NCBI RefSeq assembly: GCF_900112615.1
Contig: NZ_FOMK01000001.1
Location: forward strand, 496,001-560,000
Length of the DNA stretch: 64,000 nt
Direction: 5' to 3'
Origin: Chitinophaga sp. CF118
Lineage (GTDB): Bacteria; Bacteroidota; Bacteroidia; Chitinophagales; Chitinophagaceae
Every line of letters starts with the position of its first letter. Position 1 is the stretch's first letter. Below, in pieces: positions 18,493 through 28,500 of this stretch. Under the pieces are notes generated by a model. It had not been told where the DNA came from. It saw only the letters and a program-made list of their open reading frames with translations, and ran no database searches. Position numbers and translations under genes: made by a program.

Positions 18493-19266
18493 ATGAAAAA
18501 ACTGATTATTCGTGCAATCGTTGGAATCGCGATCGTCTATAGCCCAGGATCTTACGGAAATTCAATCAATAAATCTACTGAAGCGAAAGATACGACCACA
18601 AAGGAGGCAACACTGCCCCAAACAGAACAGGCGTTACAACCACATGGATATTTGGTTGCAAACTATTCGATCAACGATAAGGCCGCATATAAAAAATACA
18701 TGCATTCCGTGGGCGTGTTTATCTCTAAATACAAAGGGAAAGTCATCATTTACGATGTCAACATAAAGCCACTGGAGGGAAATCCCCAAAAGGTAATTGA
18801 CATAACTGAATTCCCCAGCATTGCAGAAGCGGAACGTTTCTACAATTCACCGGAATACACCGCTGCCAAAAAACTTCGTACCTCATCCACTCAAGGTTGG
18901 GTTTTACTGGCTGGTTCTGTCCCTCCATCACCTGTTGCAGCAACTTCAACACCACAAAAAATAGCCAAGCCACACGGATACCAGATTGTAAACTATACCA
19001 TCAATGATCAGGCAACTTTTCAGAAATATATGGATGCGGCTGGTCCGCTTGGGCCCAAATTCAATGGAAGCGTACCCATTTTCGATCTCAACACAAAGGC
19101 ATTGGAAGGTAATCCAAAAAAGGTTTTCGGTATAGCTGCGTTTCCAAGTGTTGCAGAGGCCGAACGTTTCTATCATTCACCGGAATATACCGCTGCTAGA
19201 AAATTCCGTATCGCATCCACCGAAGGAACAACGTTAATCGCCAGCTCTGTTCCCCCACAACAATAA
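18493..19266 (+). CDS. Exported protein with two DUF1330 domains
   Basis: A 257-residue protein with a likely signal peptide (MKKLIIRAIVGIAIVYSPGSYG) and two tandem DUF1330 (PF07045) copies at about 52-138 and 160-252. Each runs from HGY-x-(V/I)-(A/V)-NY-(S/T)-IND to a conserved FPS(I/V)AEAERFY-x-SPEYTAA. DUF1330 forms a ferredoxin-like dimeric alpha/beta barrel normally made by two subunits of about 95 residues; here the fused copies could form it within one chain. The role is unknown. The linker (SVPPSPVAATSTPQKI) is Pro/Ser-rich. It lies 56 bp before the alpha/beta hydrolase and may be co-transcribed. Confidence 0.88.
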   Translation: MKKLIIRAIVGIAIVYSPGSYGNSINKSTEAKDTTTKEATLPQTEQALQPHGYLVANYSINDKAAYKKYMHSVGVFISKYKGKVIIYDVNIKPLEGNPQKVIDITEFPSIAEAERFYNSPEYTAAKKLRTSSTQGWVLLAGSVPPSPVAATSTPQKIAKPHGYQIVNYTINDQATFQKYMDAAGPLGPKFNGSVPIFDLNTKALEGNPKKVFGIAAFPSVAEAERFYHSPEYTAARKFRIASTEGTTLIASSVPPQQ

Positions 19267-19322
19267 CGCTGGTAACCAGTAATGGCATCACAAAATATCC
19301 AGGAAAATCAAAGAAATAATTT

Positions 19323-20387
19323 ATGAAAAAGAATGAGCAAATAGCTGATTTCAACAATCAGGACCAGCAACCTTTTAATCGTCGCTCCTTTATGTCCAGA
19401 ACCGTACTTGCAGGGGCTGGTTTAGCCTTAATGCCATTCTCCTGGGCTGCAGCCAAAGATGAGCCTAATGCAAATATGAACATTACCGGAAATGACCCAA
19501 AATCCGACGAATTCATAGAATCTCTTGCGGAGTTAATGGCCCATTCTACCCGTACGCCCATTTTGAGGTGGCCAAATGAATATGGTATGGAATATGAGGA
19601 AATATTCTTCCCTGCAATGGATGGACTGACGCTGGAGGGCTGGTTCATCCCTGCTAAGTCTGATAAATTGCTCATCTTTAACCACCCAATGCCCTGCAAT
19701 CGCTATGGTTATCCGGGGCATCTGGACCCCTGGAAGAATTTTGGCGGTTTCGAAGTCAATTTTCTGCCGGAATACAAGATTCTGCACGATGCAGGCTATA
19801 ACATTATTACTTACGACATGCGCAACCATGGTAGAAGCGCAACAGGTAGCGGTGGTATCAATGGCCACGGTGTGCTGGAATACAGAGATGTAATTGGCTC
19901 TTTGCGTTATGCTAAGTCACGCCCGGATACTAAAAACATGAAGACTGCACTCTACAGCCGTTGTCTGGGAGCCAATTCTACAATTGTCGGGATGAAAAAA
20001 CATCCGGAAGAATTTAAGCATATAAAGGCAATGATTGCGTTGCAGCCGGTTACTCCAAAGGTGTTTGTAGAAAAGGCGGTAGAAAATCAGAAAATTGCAA
20101 ATGGTGTTGAAATGTTCGCCGCTGCATTTCATAAGAAAACCGGTTTCCATATTGATGATGTGTGGCCAATGGAATATGCTAAGGCAGTAACGATTCCTAC
20201 TCTTGTGGCACAGGTTCATGATGATTTTCTTACCAAACCCTCCAATGTGCAGGAGATATACGACACTATTTCTGCAAAAGACAAAAAGCTCTTTTGGATC
20301 GAAGGAACAGATCAACGTTTTCAGGGTTACAATTATTTCGGAAAAAATCCGCAACTGGTATTGGAATGGTTCGGCAAACATATGTGA
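19323..20387 (+). CDS. Exported alpha/beta hydrolase with a Cys in the nucleophile position
   Basis: A 354-residue hydrolase with an N-terminal export signal of Tat-like character (NRRSFMSRTVLAGAGLALMPFSWAAA). The alpha/beta core includes the oxyanion-side segment LLIFNHPMPCNRYGYPGH and DMRNHGRS. The nucleophile elbow reads YSRCLGANS, so Cys214 stands where Ser is usual, as in dienelactone hydrolases. A possible acid residue lies in VHDDFLT near 300. The expected catalytic His after the last strand is not obvious (EGTDQRFQGYNYFG). It may be an unusual esterase or an inactive fold member. The substrate is unknown. Confidence 0.8.
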   Translation: MKKNEQIADFNNQDQQPFNRRSFMSRTVLAGAGLALMPFSWAAAKDEPNANMNITGNDPKSDEFIESLAELMAHSTRTPILRWPNEYGMEYEEIFFPAMDGLTLEGWFIPAKSDKLLIFNHPMPCNRYGYPGHLDPWKNFGGFEVNFLPEYKILHDAGYNIITYDMRNHGRSATGSGGINGHGVLEYRDVIGSLRYAKSRPDTKNMKTALYSRCLGANSTIVGMKKHPEEFKHIKAMIALQPVTPKVFVEKAVENQKIANGVEMFAAAFHKKTGFHIDDVWPMEYAKAVTIPTLVAQVHDDFLTKPSNVQEIYDTISAKDKKLFWIEGTDQRFQGYNYFGKNPQLVLEWFGKHM

Positions 20388-20475
20388 TCAAATATTGTTG
20401 TACCCCTATTAAATACAAACTGAATGAAATCAATTGTTATAAAGACATTCCGCTAGCAGGTGTTACTCCAACGGT

Positions 20476-20700
20476 TTAAAAACTCCATTCAAAAGGTGGC
20501 AATTCCATTACGGTCATCGTGATGTAAAGGAATGAGGAATTGCCACCTTCTCCGGTATCATTCAATTTAACAGTTGAATAATTACTAGTCATGCATGAAG
20601 TGAGTTGATCACCAGTCGTAGCATACTTGACCAGATTTTCTTTTTCGGCAAGAATTTTAAAAGCACCATTAAAAGATTTTAATGATACTCTTTTTATTTT
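20476..20700 (-). pseudogene. Possible C-terminal remnant of an unidentified gene
   Basis: In the 317-bp gap before the TlpA-like gene, the minus strand is open for about 74 codons to a TAA at 20476-20478 and has no start of its own. It reads ...SLKSFNGAFKILAEKENLVK-YATTGDQL... and ends ELPPFEWSF. The residue use is protein-like, but no family was recognised. The inverted repeat at 20493-20549 lies inside it. Confidence 0.3.
20493..20549. repeat. 14-bp inverted repeat downstream of the hydrolase
   Basis: AAGGTGGCAATTCC at 20493-20506 is exactly complementary to 20536-20549, with a 29-nt loop. It lies between the convergent hydrolase and TlpA-like genes and could act as a terminator. The architecture (14-bp arms, loop of 26-29 nt) matches the repeat at 12764-12817, though the sequence differs. 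Confidence 0.5.
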
Positions 20701-20704
20701 TGAT

Positions 20705-21859
20705 TTATGGCGCAGGAGATAAAATAGTTGTCAGCTTTTGCTCCAGCTCCTCCCCGCGCATATTTTTAGCTATGATTTTCCCATTTGGATCGATCAGGAA
20801 ATTCTGGGGGATAGACCGTACATCATACATACGGGCTACTTCATTGTTCCAGTATTTAAGATCAGATACCTGAGGCCATTCTAGCCCGTCTGCCTTAATA
20901 GCTGCTAACCAGGCATCTTTCTGGCCCTCTCTGTCCAGAGAAACGCCTAATAAAGTGAAATTTTTGTCTTTAAACTGATTGTATGCCTTTATGTAGTTGG
21001 GATTTTCTGCCCGGCATGGTCCACACCAGCTGGCCCAGAAATCGAGCAGTACATATTTCCCTCTGAAATCAATCAACTTTACGGGTGATCCATTTACATC
21101 GTTGAGCGTAAATTCGGGGGCTATGGAGCCTACAGTCACCGTTTTTGCGGCGGCGATCCGGTCGCCCATCGCTTTCCCATCCTCAGAGTTCCTGAGGCGT
21201 GCAGAAAGGCCATTAAACAGCGGTTCTACGGCAGGAACATCTATAACCGCCCCTACGATCCATTCCATCGCCATGAGGCTGACGTAGGCATCCGGGTGCC
21301 CTTTTACCCATTCTATCTGGCGCTGCTTTAACTTCGTCAGATTCTCTCTCATGTGTCTGGAATACACATTCTGGTAAGCTGTGTCCTTCCATTTGTCCCG
21401 GGATGCCGTATTGAAGCGAAAAGCTTCATCTTCCACCGCATCCATCGGCTCTTTAATGAAATGGTTATACATGGCCAGCTCATCGTTCATTTTAGAGCCT
21501 GTGATTACCGCATTTCTAACGAGGTCTCTGGTTTTAATGACAATAGTTCCCTTTTCTATGTAAAAGGTGAGCAGGTCGGGCTTTTTGCCATTTGGATAGC
21601 CAAACCCCTTGTTATCCAAACTTAGTCTGCCGGTAATGGGATAAGGGATACTCAGATCAAACATGGCTTTACCGTTCTCCATACGTGGAGAATCAACGAT
21701 TGTCTTGTCTCCGATTTGGTATATCAGGTAAGCCTTTTTAGCCGATACCGTATCAACGTCGAGCTTAATGATACTACTTTGCATTTGTGCCTGGCTGATG
21801 ATGGGCAGCAATAACATAACTATTACAATAATCTTCTTCATATATTTTGTGTTTATCAT
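20705..21859 (-). CDS. TlpA-like thiol-disulfide oxidoreductase with DUF4369-type N-terminus
   Basis: A 384-residue exported protein: signal peptide (to ~QAQ25), an N-terminal beta-rich DUF4369-like region (~30-130), a helical linker and a C-terminal thioredoxin fold (~245-380). The redox motif is ASWCGPC with Cys279 and Cys282. It should reduce or isomerise disulfides in the periplasm or at the membrane. Its start overlaps the preceding stop by ATGA, so translation is coupled; an ATG six codons further in gives the same signal peptide. It is the last gene of the sigma-controlled SusC/SusD operon, a recurring arrangement in Bacteroidota whose substrate is not established. Confidence 0.9.
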   Translation of the reverse strand: MINTKYMKKIIVIVMLLLPIISQAQMQSSIIKLDVDTVSAKKAYLIYQIGDKTIVDSPRMENGKAMFDLSIPYPITGRLSLDNKGFGYPNGKKPDLLTFYIEKGTIVIKTRDLVRNAVITGSKMNDELAMYNHFIKEPMDAVEDEAFRFNTASRDKWKDTAYQNVYSRHMRENLTKLKQRQIEWVKGHPDAYVSLMAMEWIVGAVIDVPAVEPLFNGLSARLRNSEDGKAMGDRIAAAKTVTVGSIAPEFTLNDVNGSPVKLIDFRGKYVLLDFWASWCGPCRAENPNYIKAYNQFKDKNFTLLGVSLDREGQKDAWLAAIKADGLEWPQVSDLKYWNNEVARMYDVRSIPQNFLIDPNGKIIAKNMRGEELEQKLTTILSPAP

Positions 21860-23322
21860 CCTACTTTATAGGTTAAAGCGATAATTTTTTCAAAACCGGA
21901 AACCCTTTGTGTATAAGTGTTTTCACTGATATCTCCTGTGGCGGCTATAGGCAGGTAATACACCGTACCACCACCGGGCTGTCCGTTCCAGGTAGCCAGT
22001 GTGATCACTCCATTCATCATTTTCAGCGCAGTTATATTCTCTCCATTGGCAAACTGGTATATTACCCGGGATTGGTTCGCCGCCATGTCATATACATATA
22101 ACCTGTTATCCGCAGCATAATACATCTGCTTTACAGTGCTGGAAAAAAGATAATCAGGACTACGATGCACATCCGGGCTGTTGAGAATCGGCTGCTGTGC
22201 AGCAGCTACGGGAAACGTATTAAAATCGCCATTGGCATTCAGCGTATATAGAAAACAGCTGTCATCTGATTCATTCTTAAACACGGCATACCAGTTAGTC
22301 GGCAGCAACTCCCAACCTAAACCTACTTTCATGGTCAGCATAGTTTTAGGAACGTTGTTCAGATCATAGGCCATCGTATTATTCTGCGGAAAAACTTTCA
22401 GGCTGGTAGAAGTACCACCTCCATCGTACATGAAACGATAATGAGCCTGATCGAAAAAGATAGCGCCAAAGGAGCTGCCACCTGCTGCAAAAGGAGCTGC
22501 AGTATAACCCAGACTATCCGGTTGTGTAAAAGCAGCACCAAATAATTTAGAAGCAAACATACCATTCAGCCCGTACACTTTTCCGCCACAGAGTGCATAA
22601 GGACCGTAGGAGTAAAAGCTGGGCTTGATCATGTTATAGGGCTGCACCTTTGCAGGGGATGCATAGAATAGTTTTGTATAATCAGCAAGCACCTGTAAAG
22701 AAGTATTATCCAGCGTATATCCTCCTCCATCAAAATATACCATGTTCAAAGTACCTATCAGGCTTTGCGTACTGATGCTGATAATCTGGCGGGCAGTAAC
22801 AGGCAGCGGCATGGTTGGATTGCTGGCCGAATAGACACTGTTATAAGCGATATAATCAGGGGAAATGAAGCTGATATCTACATTTGACTGCTTTTGCTCC
22901 AGTAACATCCATCCAGTCTGGAAAGCAGTAGTTACCTGCAGGTATAAGTGTTTGAAATAACTGACACCGGTTACCGTATCTTTTGCTACAAAGTCCAGAT
23001 TATAATAATTAGTGGCAGGCCGGAGCGTAATTGGCTGATTGAAACAGCGGTTCCGTGAAATCACCTCAATCCTTCCCGGATCCAGCGGATTAGCCGGATC
23101 TGTAACAGGATACACCCTCCATTCGAAGCTGAGACGGTTAGTGTCCCGGCCGGTGATAACAGGTGATATGCGTAATGTGTCAAACTGACCTACATGAAAG
23201 GTATCCTTAACTACCGTGGCTGTAATATCATTGATAGGCTGATAATCGTAGTTACCTTTGTCTTTATAACATCCTGTGAAGAGGATGATCACCAAAAACA
23301 GCGAATTTAATATATGCTTCAT
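21856..23322 (-). CDS. PKD-like family surface lipoprotein
   Basis: A 488-residue lipoprotein with a lipobox ending at Cys18 (LFTGC), an N-terminal Ig/PKD-like region (~25-140, with NRLSFEWRVYP) and a long beta-rich, propeller-like remainder to ISENTYTQRVSGFEKIIALTY. Proteins of this pattern (PKD-like family, PF16407) are found after DUF4843 genes in SusC/SusD operons. It probably lies at the outer membrane and takes part in substrate binding. It begins 11 bp after the DUF4843 gene and overlaps the TlpA gene by 4 bp. Confidence 0.8.
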   Translation of the reverse strand: MKHILNSLFLVIILFTGCYKDKGNYDYQPINDITATVVKDTFHVGQFDTLRISPVITGRDTNRLSFEWRVYPVTDPANPLDPGRIEVISRNRCFNQPITLRPATNYYNLDFVAKDTVTGVSYFKHLYLQVTTAFQTGWMLLEQKQSNVDISFISPDYIAYNSVYSASNPTMPLPVTARQIISISTQSLIGTLNMVYFDGGGYTLDNTSLQVLADYTKLFYASPAKVQPYNMIKPSFYSYGPYALCGGKVYGLNGMFASKLFGAAFTQPDSLGYTAAPFAAGGSSFGAIFFDQAHYRFMYDGGGTSTSLKVFPQNNTMAYDLNNVPKTMLTMKVGLGWELLPTNWYAVFKNESDDSCFLYTLNANGDFNTFPVAAAQQPILNSPDVHRSPDYLFSSTVKQMYYAADNRLYVYDMAANQSRVIYQFANGENITALKMMNGVITLATWNGQPGGGTVYYLPIAATGDISENTYTQRVSGFEKIIALTYKVG

Positions 23323-23333
23323 AGTTATACTAA

Positions 23334-24071
23334 TTAAGGGATTACAACAGGATTTCCGTTCTCGTCAATTAAAGGTCCATTTTCGGTATTGTAAGCAAGC
23401 AGCGCATTCCTGACTGCGTTCTGATAATATTGTAACGTTGGGTAATCAAGCGCATTGGGCCCCTCGGAAGGGAAAGTAGCAATACCCAATACAGATGCAA
23501 TGAAGCGCAGCTTCGTTTCGCTATACGCGCCAAAGAAGATCACGAGGTAAGAATCCCAGTTCCCGGGCTTTATCAACCTGTCAGTGAAGATAATCCTGGC
23601 CTGGCTCCTGTTATAATAAGCACCATCCGCCATCAGGGTATCCTTCATCAATACAGGAAAATCTTTGCCGGGCTGCAAACTGAGGGTCAGTACTACAGAA
23701 GTATCCCGAAGGGAAACATCGCGCAGCAACACTATACCCAAACGTGTAGTGAACGAATCTTTCGGCATGTTGTAACTCAGCAGCCTATAATGCACATCAG
23801 CTATAGCTGTTGTTTTATTTGCTACTACCGCCAGGTCAATAGCACGGTCACGGCCAGACTGATTACCAGTGATGTGAACGGGTAACCAGACTGTATCCTG
23901 GCTCACAGTACTGCTCTTCTCCACAAATGTGTAACTCACACTATCAATGCCGCCTGAATAAACAGCGTTGGTGTTATAGATAAAATACACACTTTGCTGT
24001 CCGTTCCAGGACTCTGATATTTGATCTTTGCTACAAGCTGTTAAAAAGAGTATTACAAGTAATTTTTTCAT
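23334..24071 (-). CDS. DUF4843 lipoprotein
   Basis: A 245-residue lipoprotein, MKKLLVILFLTACSKD, with Cys13 as the lipidation site. The beta-sandwich body includes VSYTFVEKS and WLPVHITGNQSGRDRAIDLAV, the DUF4843 pattern. The ATG at 24069-24071 is chosen because it gives a proper lipoprotein signal 10 bp after the susD stop; an in-frame ATG at 24125 would lie inside susD. It is probably an accessory surface protein of the neighbouring SusC/SusD complex. Confidence 0.85.
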   Translation of the reverse strand: MKKLLVILFLTACSKDQISESWNGQQSVYFIYNTNAVYSGGIDSVSYTFVEKSSTVSQDTVWLPVHITGNQSGRDRAIDLAVVANKTTAIADVHYRLLSYNMPKDSFTTRLGIVLLRDVSLRDTSVVLTLSLQPGKDFPVLMKDTLMADGAYYNRSQARIIFTDRLIKPGNWDSYLVIFFGAYSETKLRFIASVLGIATFPSEGPNALDYPTLQYYQNAVRNALLAYNTENGPLIDENGNPVVIP

Positions 24072-24081
24072 GAAAAGGAGT

Positions 24082-25518
24082 TTAGTTTCTGTACTGTAAT
24101 TCTGCATCTGGCAGCGGTAAAACATACATTTTATCAGACGTTGCTACAGCTGCGAACCTGATCTGGGAACTGTTAATTCTTTTGTAGTAATAAAACAATT
24201 GGCCCTCCGCATAAAATTCCTTCTGGTACTCTTTCAGGATCTCATACTGCACTCCCGCCTGATCCATCCCATCTGACAGATCACTCAAACCCCGCTGGTG
24301 ACGCACTGTATTGAGGTATCCGATAGCGGTTGATGGATCGGAACATTCTGCAGCGATATAATACATCTCGGGTAAGCGAATGAGCGGCACAAGATTGTTG
24401 TAGATGAGATTACCGGAAATCTGCCAGAACTTTGAGCAGAAATAAACAGTACCACTGAGATCCCAGAGACGGGCATAACGGATATCACTGACGCCACCGG
24501 AACTGATCTCATAAATCTGATCTACCACTCCTCCATTGCCATACGTATTGGTTAGCTGCTGATTCACGTTCAGGTTTACAGTTCCGCCAGTGCTTTTAAA
24601 ATACTGATCAACCTGCGCGCGAAGATTAAACTTACTGAGGGCAAAAACCTGTTCGGGAATGAAGGTTCTGTCTTCGTAGTTAGTAATACGGTCAGGCGTC
24701 TGGAAATCAAACATGCCGGAATAAATCACATTGTTCGCATGCAACAATGCATGTGTTTTATCTCCTTTGTAAAGGCAGGCCCTGGCAAGTGTAGCTTCTG
24801 CGGCCCAGTAATTAAAATGATTCTGCCGGTGATTGAGCCAGTCATTCTGCGACTGGTTGCTGGCATCATAATAGTTATAATTCACTGTCTTGTAACCAGC
24901 CAGCAGCGAATCAGCCAGGGTAAGCTCACTGATCACACTATCCAGCACCTGGCTTACAGTCAGTAATGGCGTTACATTCCCTGAAACCGTCTTTACATAA
25001 GGAATAGCTGGTCTTGACGGATCACTGACATAAGAGGCGCCAAACAACCGTAACAGGTCAAAGTGCATAAAAGCTCTTAGTCCGATAGCCTCCCCTTTCA
25101 TCAGCTCATAATTGCCCGGCTGGAACAGGTCTTTATTCGCATCGATCCGTTGAAGTATATTATTAACATTGGTAATCGCATAATACATGGAATCCCATAT
25201 ATTATCGATCCTCGTCTTTACAACGGCATCCTGGTAGTTATAAACCGCTGCCTGATAGAACTGATGAGCAGGAATACTCTGACAGCTATATTGCTGGGCC
25301 AGTACATCGAGGAAACTCATGGAAAGCTGGTCTCCGTATAAGGAGGAGCTGCCCATTATTGTATACACGCCATACATCGCATCCTCAAAGCCACTTTCCG
25401 TAGAGAAGAGCTTATCAGGCGCCACAAGGGTCTGAGGACGGGTATCCAGCCATTTGTTACAGCCGGGCGCTATTAAGATGATACCTAAGAATATTATAAA
25501 GAAATGAGCCTTTTTCAT
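24082..25518 (-). CDS. SusD/RagB-family lipoprotein
   Basis: A 478-residue surface lipoprotein with the lipid-anchoring Cys20 (LIAPGC) and the NKWLDTRPQ start typical of RagB-type SusD proteins. Helical repeats include MKGEAIGLRAFMHFDLLRLFGASYV, and the end is LPLPDAELQYRN. It pairs with the SusC 17 bp upstream. The companions (DUF4843, PKD-like, TlpA) differ from carbohydrate loci, so the ligand may be a peptide, metal complex or other nutrient; no degradative enzyme is encoded here. Confidence 0.92.
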   Translation of the reverse strand: MKKAHFFIIFLGIILIAPGCNKWLDTRPQTLVAPDKLFSTESGFEDAMYGVYTIMGSSSLYGDQLSMSFLDVLAQQYSCQSIPAHQFYQAAVYNYQDAVVKTRIDNIWDSMYYAITNVNNILQRIDANKDLFQPGNYELMKGEAIGLRAFMHFDLLRLFGASYVSDPSRPAIPYVKTVSGNVTPLLTVSQVLDSVISELTLADSLLAGYKTVNYNYYDASNQSQNDWLNHRQNHFNYWAAEATLARACLYKGDKTHALLHANNVIYSGMFDFQTPDRITNYEDRTFIPEQVFALSKFNLRAQVDQYFKSTGGTVNLNVNQQLTNTYGNGGVVDQIYEISSGGVSDIRYARLWDLSGTVYFCSKFWQISGNLIYNNLVPLIRLPEMYYIAAECSDPSTAIGYLNTVRHQRGLSDLSDGMDQAGVQYEILKEYQKEFYAEGQLFYYYKRINSSQIRFAAVATSDKMYVLPLPDAELQYRN

Positions 25519-25535
25519 ACATCAGTTTTTAAGAT

Positions 25536-28500
25536 TTAGAATCCCACTTGCAGAGAGAATGAATAATTGCGGGCAAAGGGATAACTAAGCCCTCTTTCCT
25601 GCCTCACCGAAGAAATCACAAATGGATTGTTGATATACAGGTAACATTGCAGCCTGCTCATCTTCCATTTGTCAGTAAGACTGTGTGGGAACAGATATCC
25701 CAGTGTGATGGCATCACAATACAGCGTATTATTATCCTGTATGAACCGGGAAGTGGCTTTGGTGATATCAGTGCGGGTATTGCCGTTCAGATTCGTCAAT
25801 CCTTTATAGCGGACAACATCACCCGGCTTTTGCCATCTGTCTGTGAGTACACGTACGTCCACATTGTATACGGGATCGGCATTTTCCACCCGGTCGGCCA
25901 GCGTATTGTTGTAGATCTGTCCGCCCAGCTCTGTACGCATGGAAACATTCACACTAAATCCTTTGTACATGAAGTTGGTGCCGAAGTTACCAGTGACCTC
26001 AGGCTGGTTATCACCTACCGGCACCTCATCGAGCGGGCTCCATCTGTAGGTCTGCTCACCATTTGCTGTAAGAAAAACCTCATTACCAGTACTGGGATCA
26101 ATTCCCAGGGAGCGCACTGCATAGATGGTGCTCACACTTTGCCCTTCTTTATACTGCAGCACGGGAGCTGTAACAGGCTTGTCGGACTTTGTCTGTTCAC
26201 CCACAGCCTGTTCATTCTGTGCTTTTAATGCATCGGAAATGCGTAGCAGCTTATTTTGATTATGCAGCAGGTTGCCATAAATGCTCCAGAATATATTTTC
26301 CTTCTCCTTTTTCATGGCGAATACAGTCAGGTACACTTCCATTCCTTTGTTCTTCAGGGTACCCAGATTGGCAAAAAAACTGCTAAAACCTGTAGAAGGC
26401 GTGGTATTGACGGTTGTAAACAAGTCATTGGTACGTTCCACGTAATAGTTGAATGTGAGCTGCATCTTACCCCTGAATAATTCGATGTCAGTACCAATAT
26501 TCAGCTTGTTCGTCTGTTGCCATTTCAGATCTGTATTACCCAGGCTTAACAGAGAAGCACCAATATGATCCAGGTAGCGGGTAGATGTTAAGTACTGGTA
26601 AGTCTGAGCCGCTGCAAAAGGAGGAAAGTTCTGTGAGCCGGTAGTCCCAATTGAAGCGCGCAGCTTAAACCGGTTGATCATCGCGGGAATGTGCAGGAAC
26701 TTTTCTTTATTTACATTCCAGCCTATACCAACTGACCAGAAAGGTGCGTAATGTTTATTGGAGCCAAATAAGGAAGAGCCGTCCTCCCGGAAAGACAGAT
26801 CGAGCAAATACCTATAGTCGTAAGCGTAACTAACGTTAGCATAATAGCTGATCAATCGCTGGATGCTTTCAGTACCGGTAGGCTTACCGTTTACGGGGTA
26901 TTGTAATCCAAAGAGGATATTGTCAAGGTCAGCATTGGGAAATCCCTGTACCATTACTGTGCTGGCATTGGATTTATCCTGCTGGATATGATAACCTGCA
27001 GTAGAAAATAATGTATGCCGGCCAAAATTAGTTCCATAATTCAGATACACATCACCCTGATAGCTGGATGATAAACCGGTAGTTTGCTGGTAGTAACCAC
27101 GGGTGGAGAAAAGACTGTCTGGCGTATTCACAAACTCCACCGCATCGGCCGGCAGGAAAAAATCGGCCGTATTTCGCTGGCTGTACATACTGAACCGCGT
27201 GCTCAGCTTCAGGTCTTTCAGGATATTCCAGTCTGCCTGAAAATTATTAGTGATATTAACGTAACCGGTTGTATTTTTTGTCTTCAGCTGCGCATCATAC
27301 ATGGGATTATAAACCGTATTCTGCAAGCCAGCATCGTAATCGCTATACTGGAGGATTTTAGAGACCTTTCCGCTGAGTGAATCAACAGCTCGCCAGTAAG
27401 GATTTAGCTTTGCATATTGTGAGAAATCGCCGTAAGGGGAATTAACCGCTTTGTTGCTGGTAACAGAGAGGTAGTTGCTAAACTGCAGTGGGCCTTTGTG
27501 ATAAACCAGGTTCACTCCACCGGAAAGGTTATCTCTTTTTGATCCCTTCATAACTCCGGGCGTATTAGCATAAGAAACATCTACACCGTAACGCATGTAA
27601 TCGTCGCCACCATCCAGGTACACACTGTGCTTCTGTGCAAAAGCAGTTTTAAGCGGCTGGGACAACCAATAGGTATTTACTCCTCTTCTTACCTCAGCCA
27701 GGCGCCTGTTGTATATTTCCGCCAGGGCTTCCTGCGATGAGAGCGGCTGGCTGGATGACTTGTTATAAATACCGGCTACCTGTTCCAGCTGCAGTTTTTG
27801 CTCCGCATTCAGCAAGTGATAGCTGGTCAGATCAGGTGTGCTGAGGGAAAGGTTATTATTATAGCTCAAACGCAGCCGTCCTTTCCTGGGCTGTATGCTT
27901 TCTATCACAAGTACTCCATTGGCCGCTTTGGAGCCATAGATGGAAGTAGCCGCAGCATCTTTGAGAATTGTCACCTTACTCACCCGGTTCATATCCAGGT
28001 CATAAACCTTTTGCAGCGGCACCTCGAAACCATCAAGAATAAACAATGGCGGGTTACTAATATAACCATACTGGCTGGTAAGATTCGTATTTGCGATACT
28101 GTTAGCACCGCGTACCTGGATCTGAGGCAGATGGTTAGGATCAGACCCGAAATTCACATCGGAAGGTACCTGGAAAGAAGCGTCCAGGGAACGTAAGGCG
28201 CCTGTTACGCTTGTATTATTGGCAGTACGCAACTGATCAACGGTGTAGATCTTTGCCTCTCCGGTATAATTTTCTACAGGTCGTTTATAAATCCCGTTCA
28301 CCACGGTCTCGTTCAGGTTGAACACCAATGGCTGTAGTATGACCGTAATTCCGGAAGTTGGTGAAGATCGTACTTTTACTTCTATGGATGCCTGATTGAT
28401 ACAGGTGATCAGCAATACGTCTCCTTCTTCAGCCATAATTGAAAAACTTCCGTCGGCACCAGTAGGAGCAAATACATTTTTTCCTTTAACACTAACAGTA

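Noticed and set aside
25647..26228. A 193-codon plus-strand frame
   Set aside because: It is the complement of the barrel-coding part of the SusC gene at 25536-28904.
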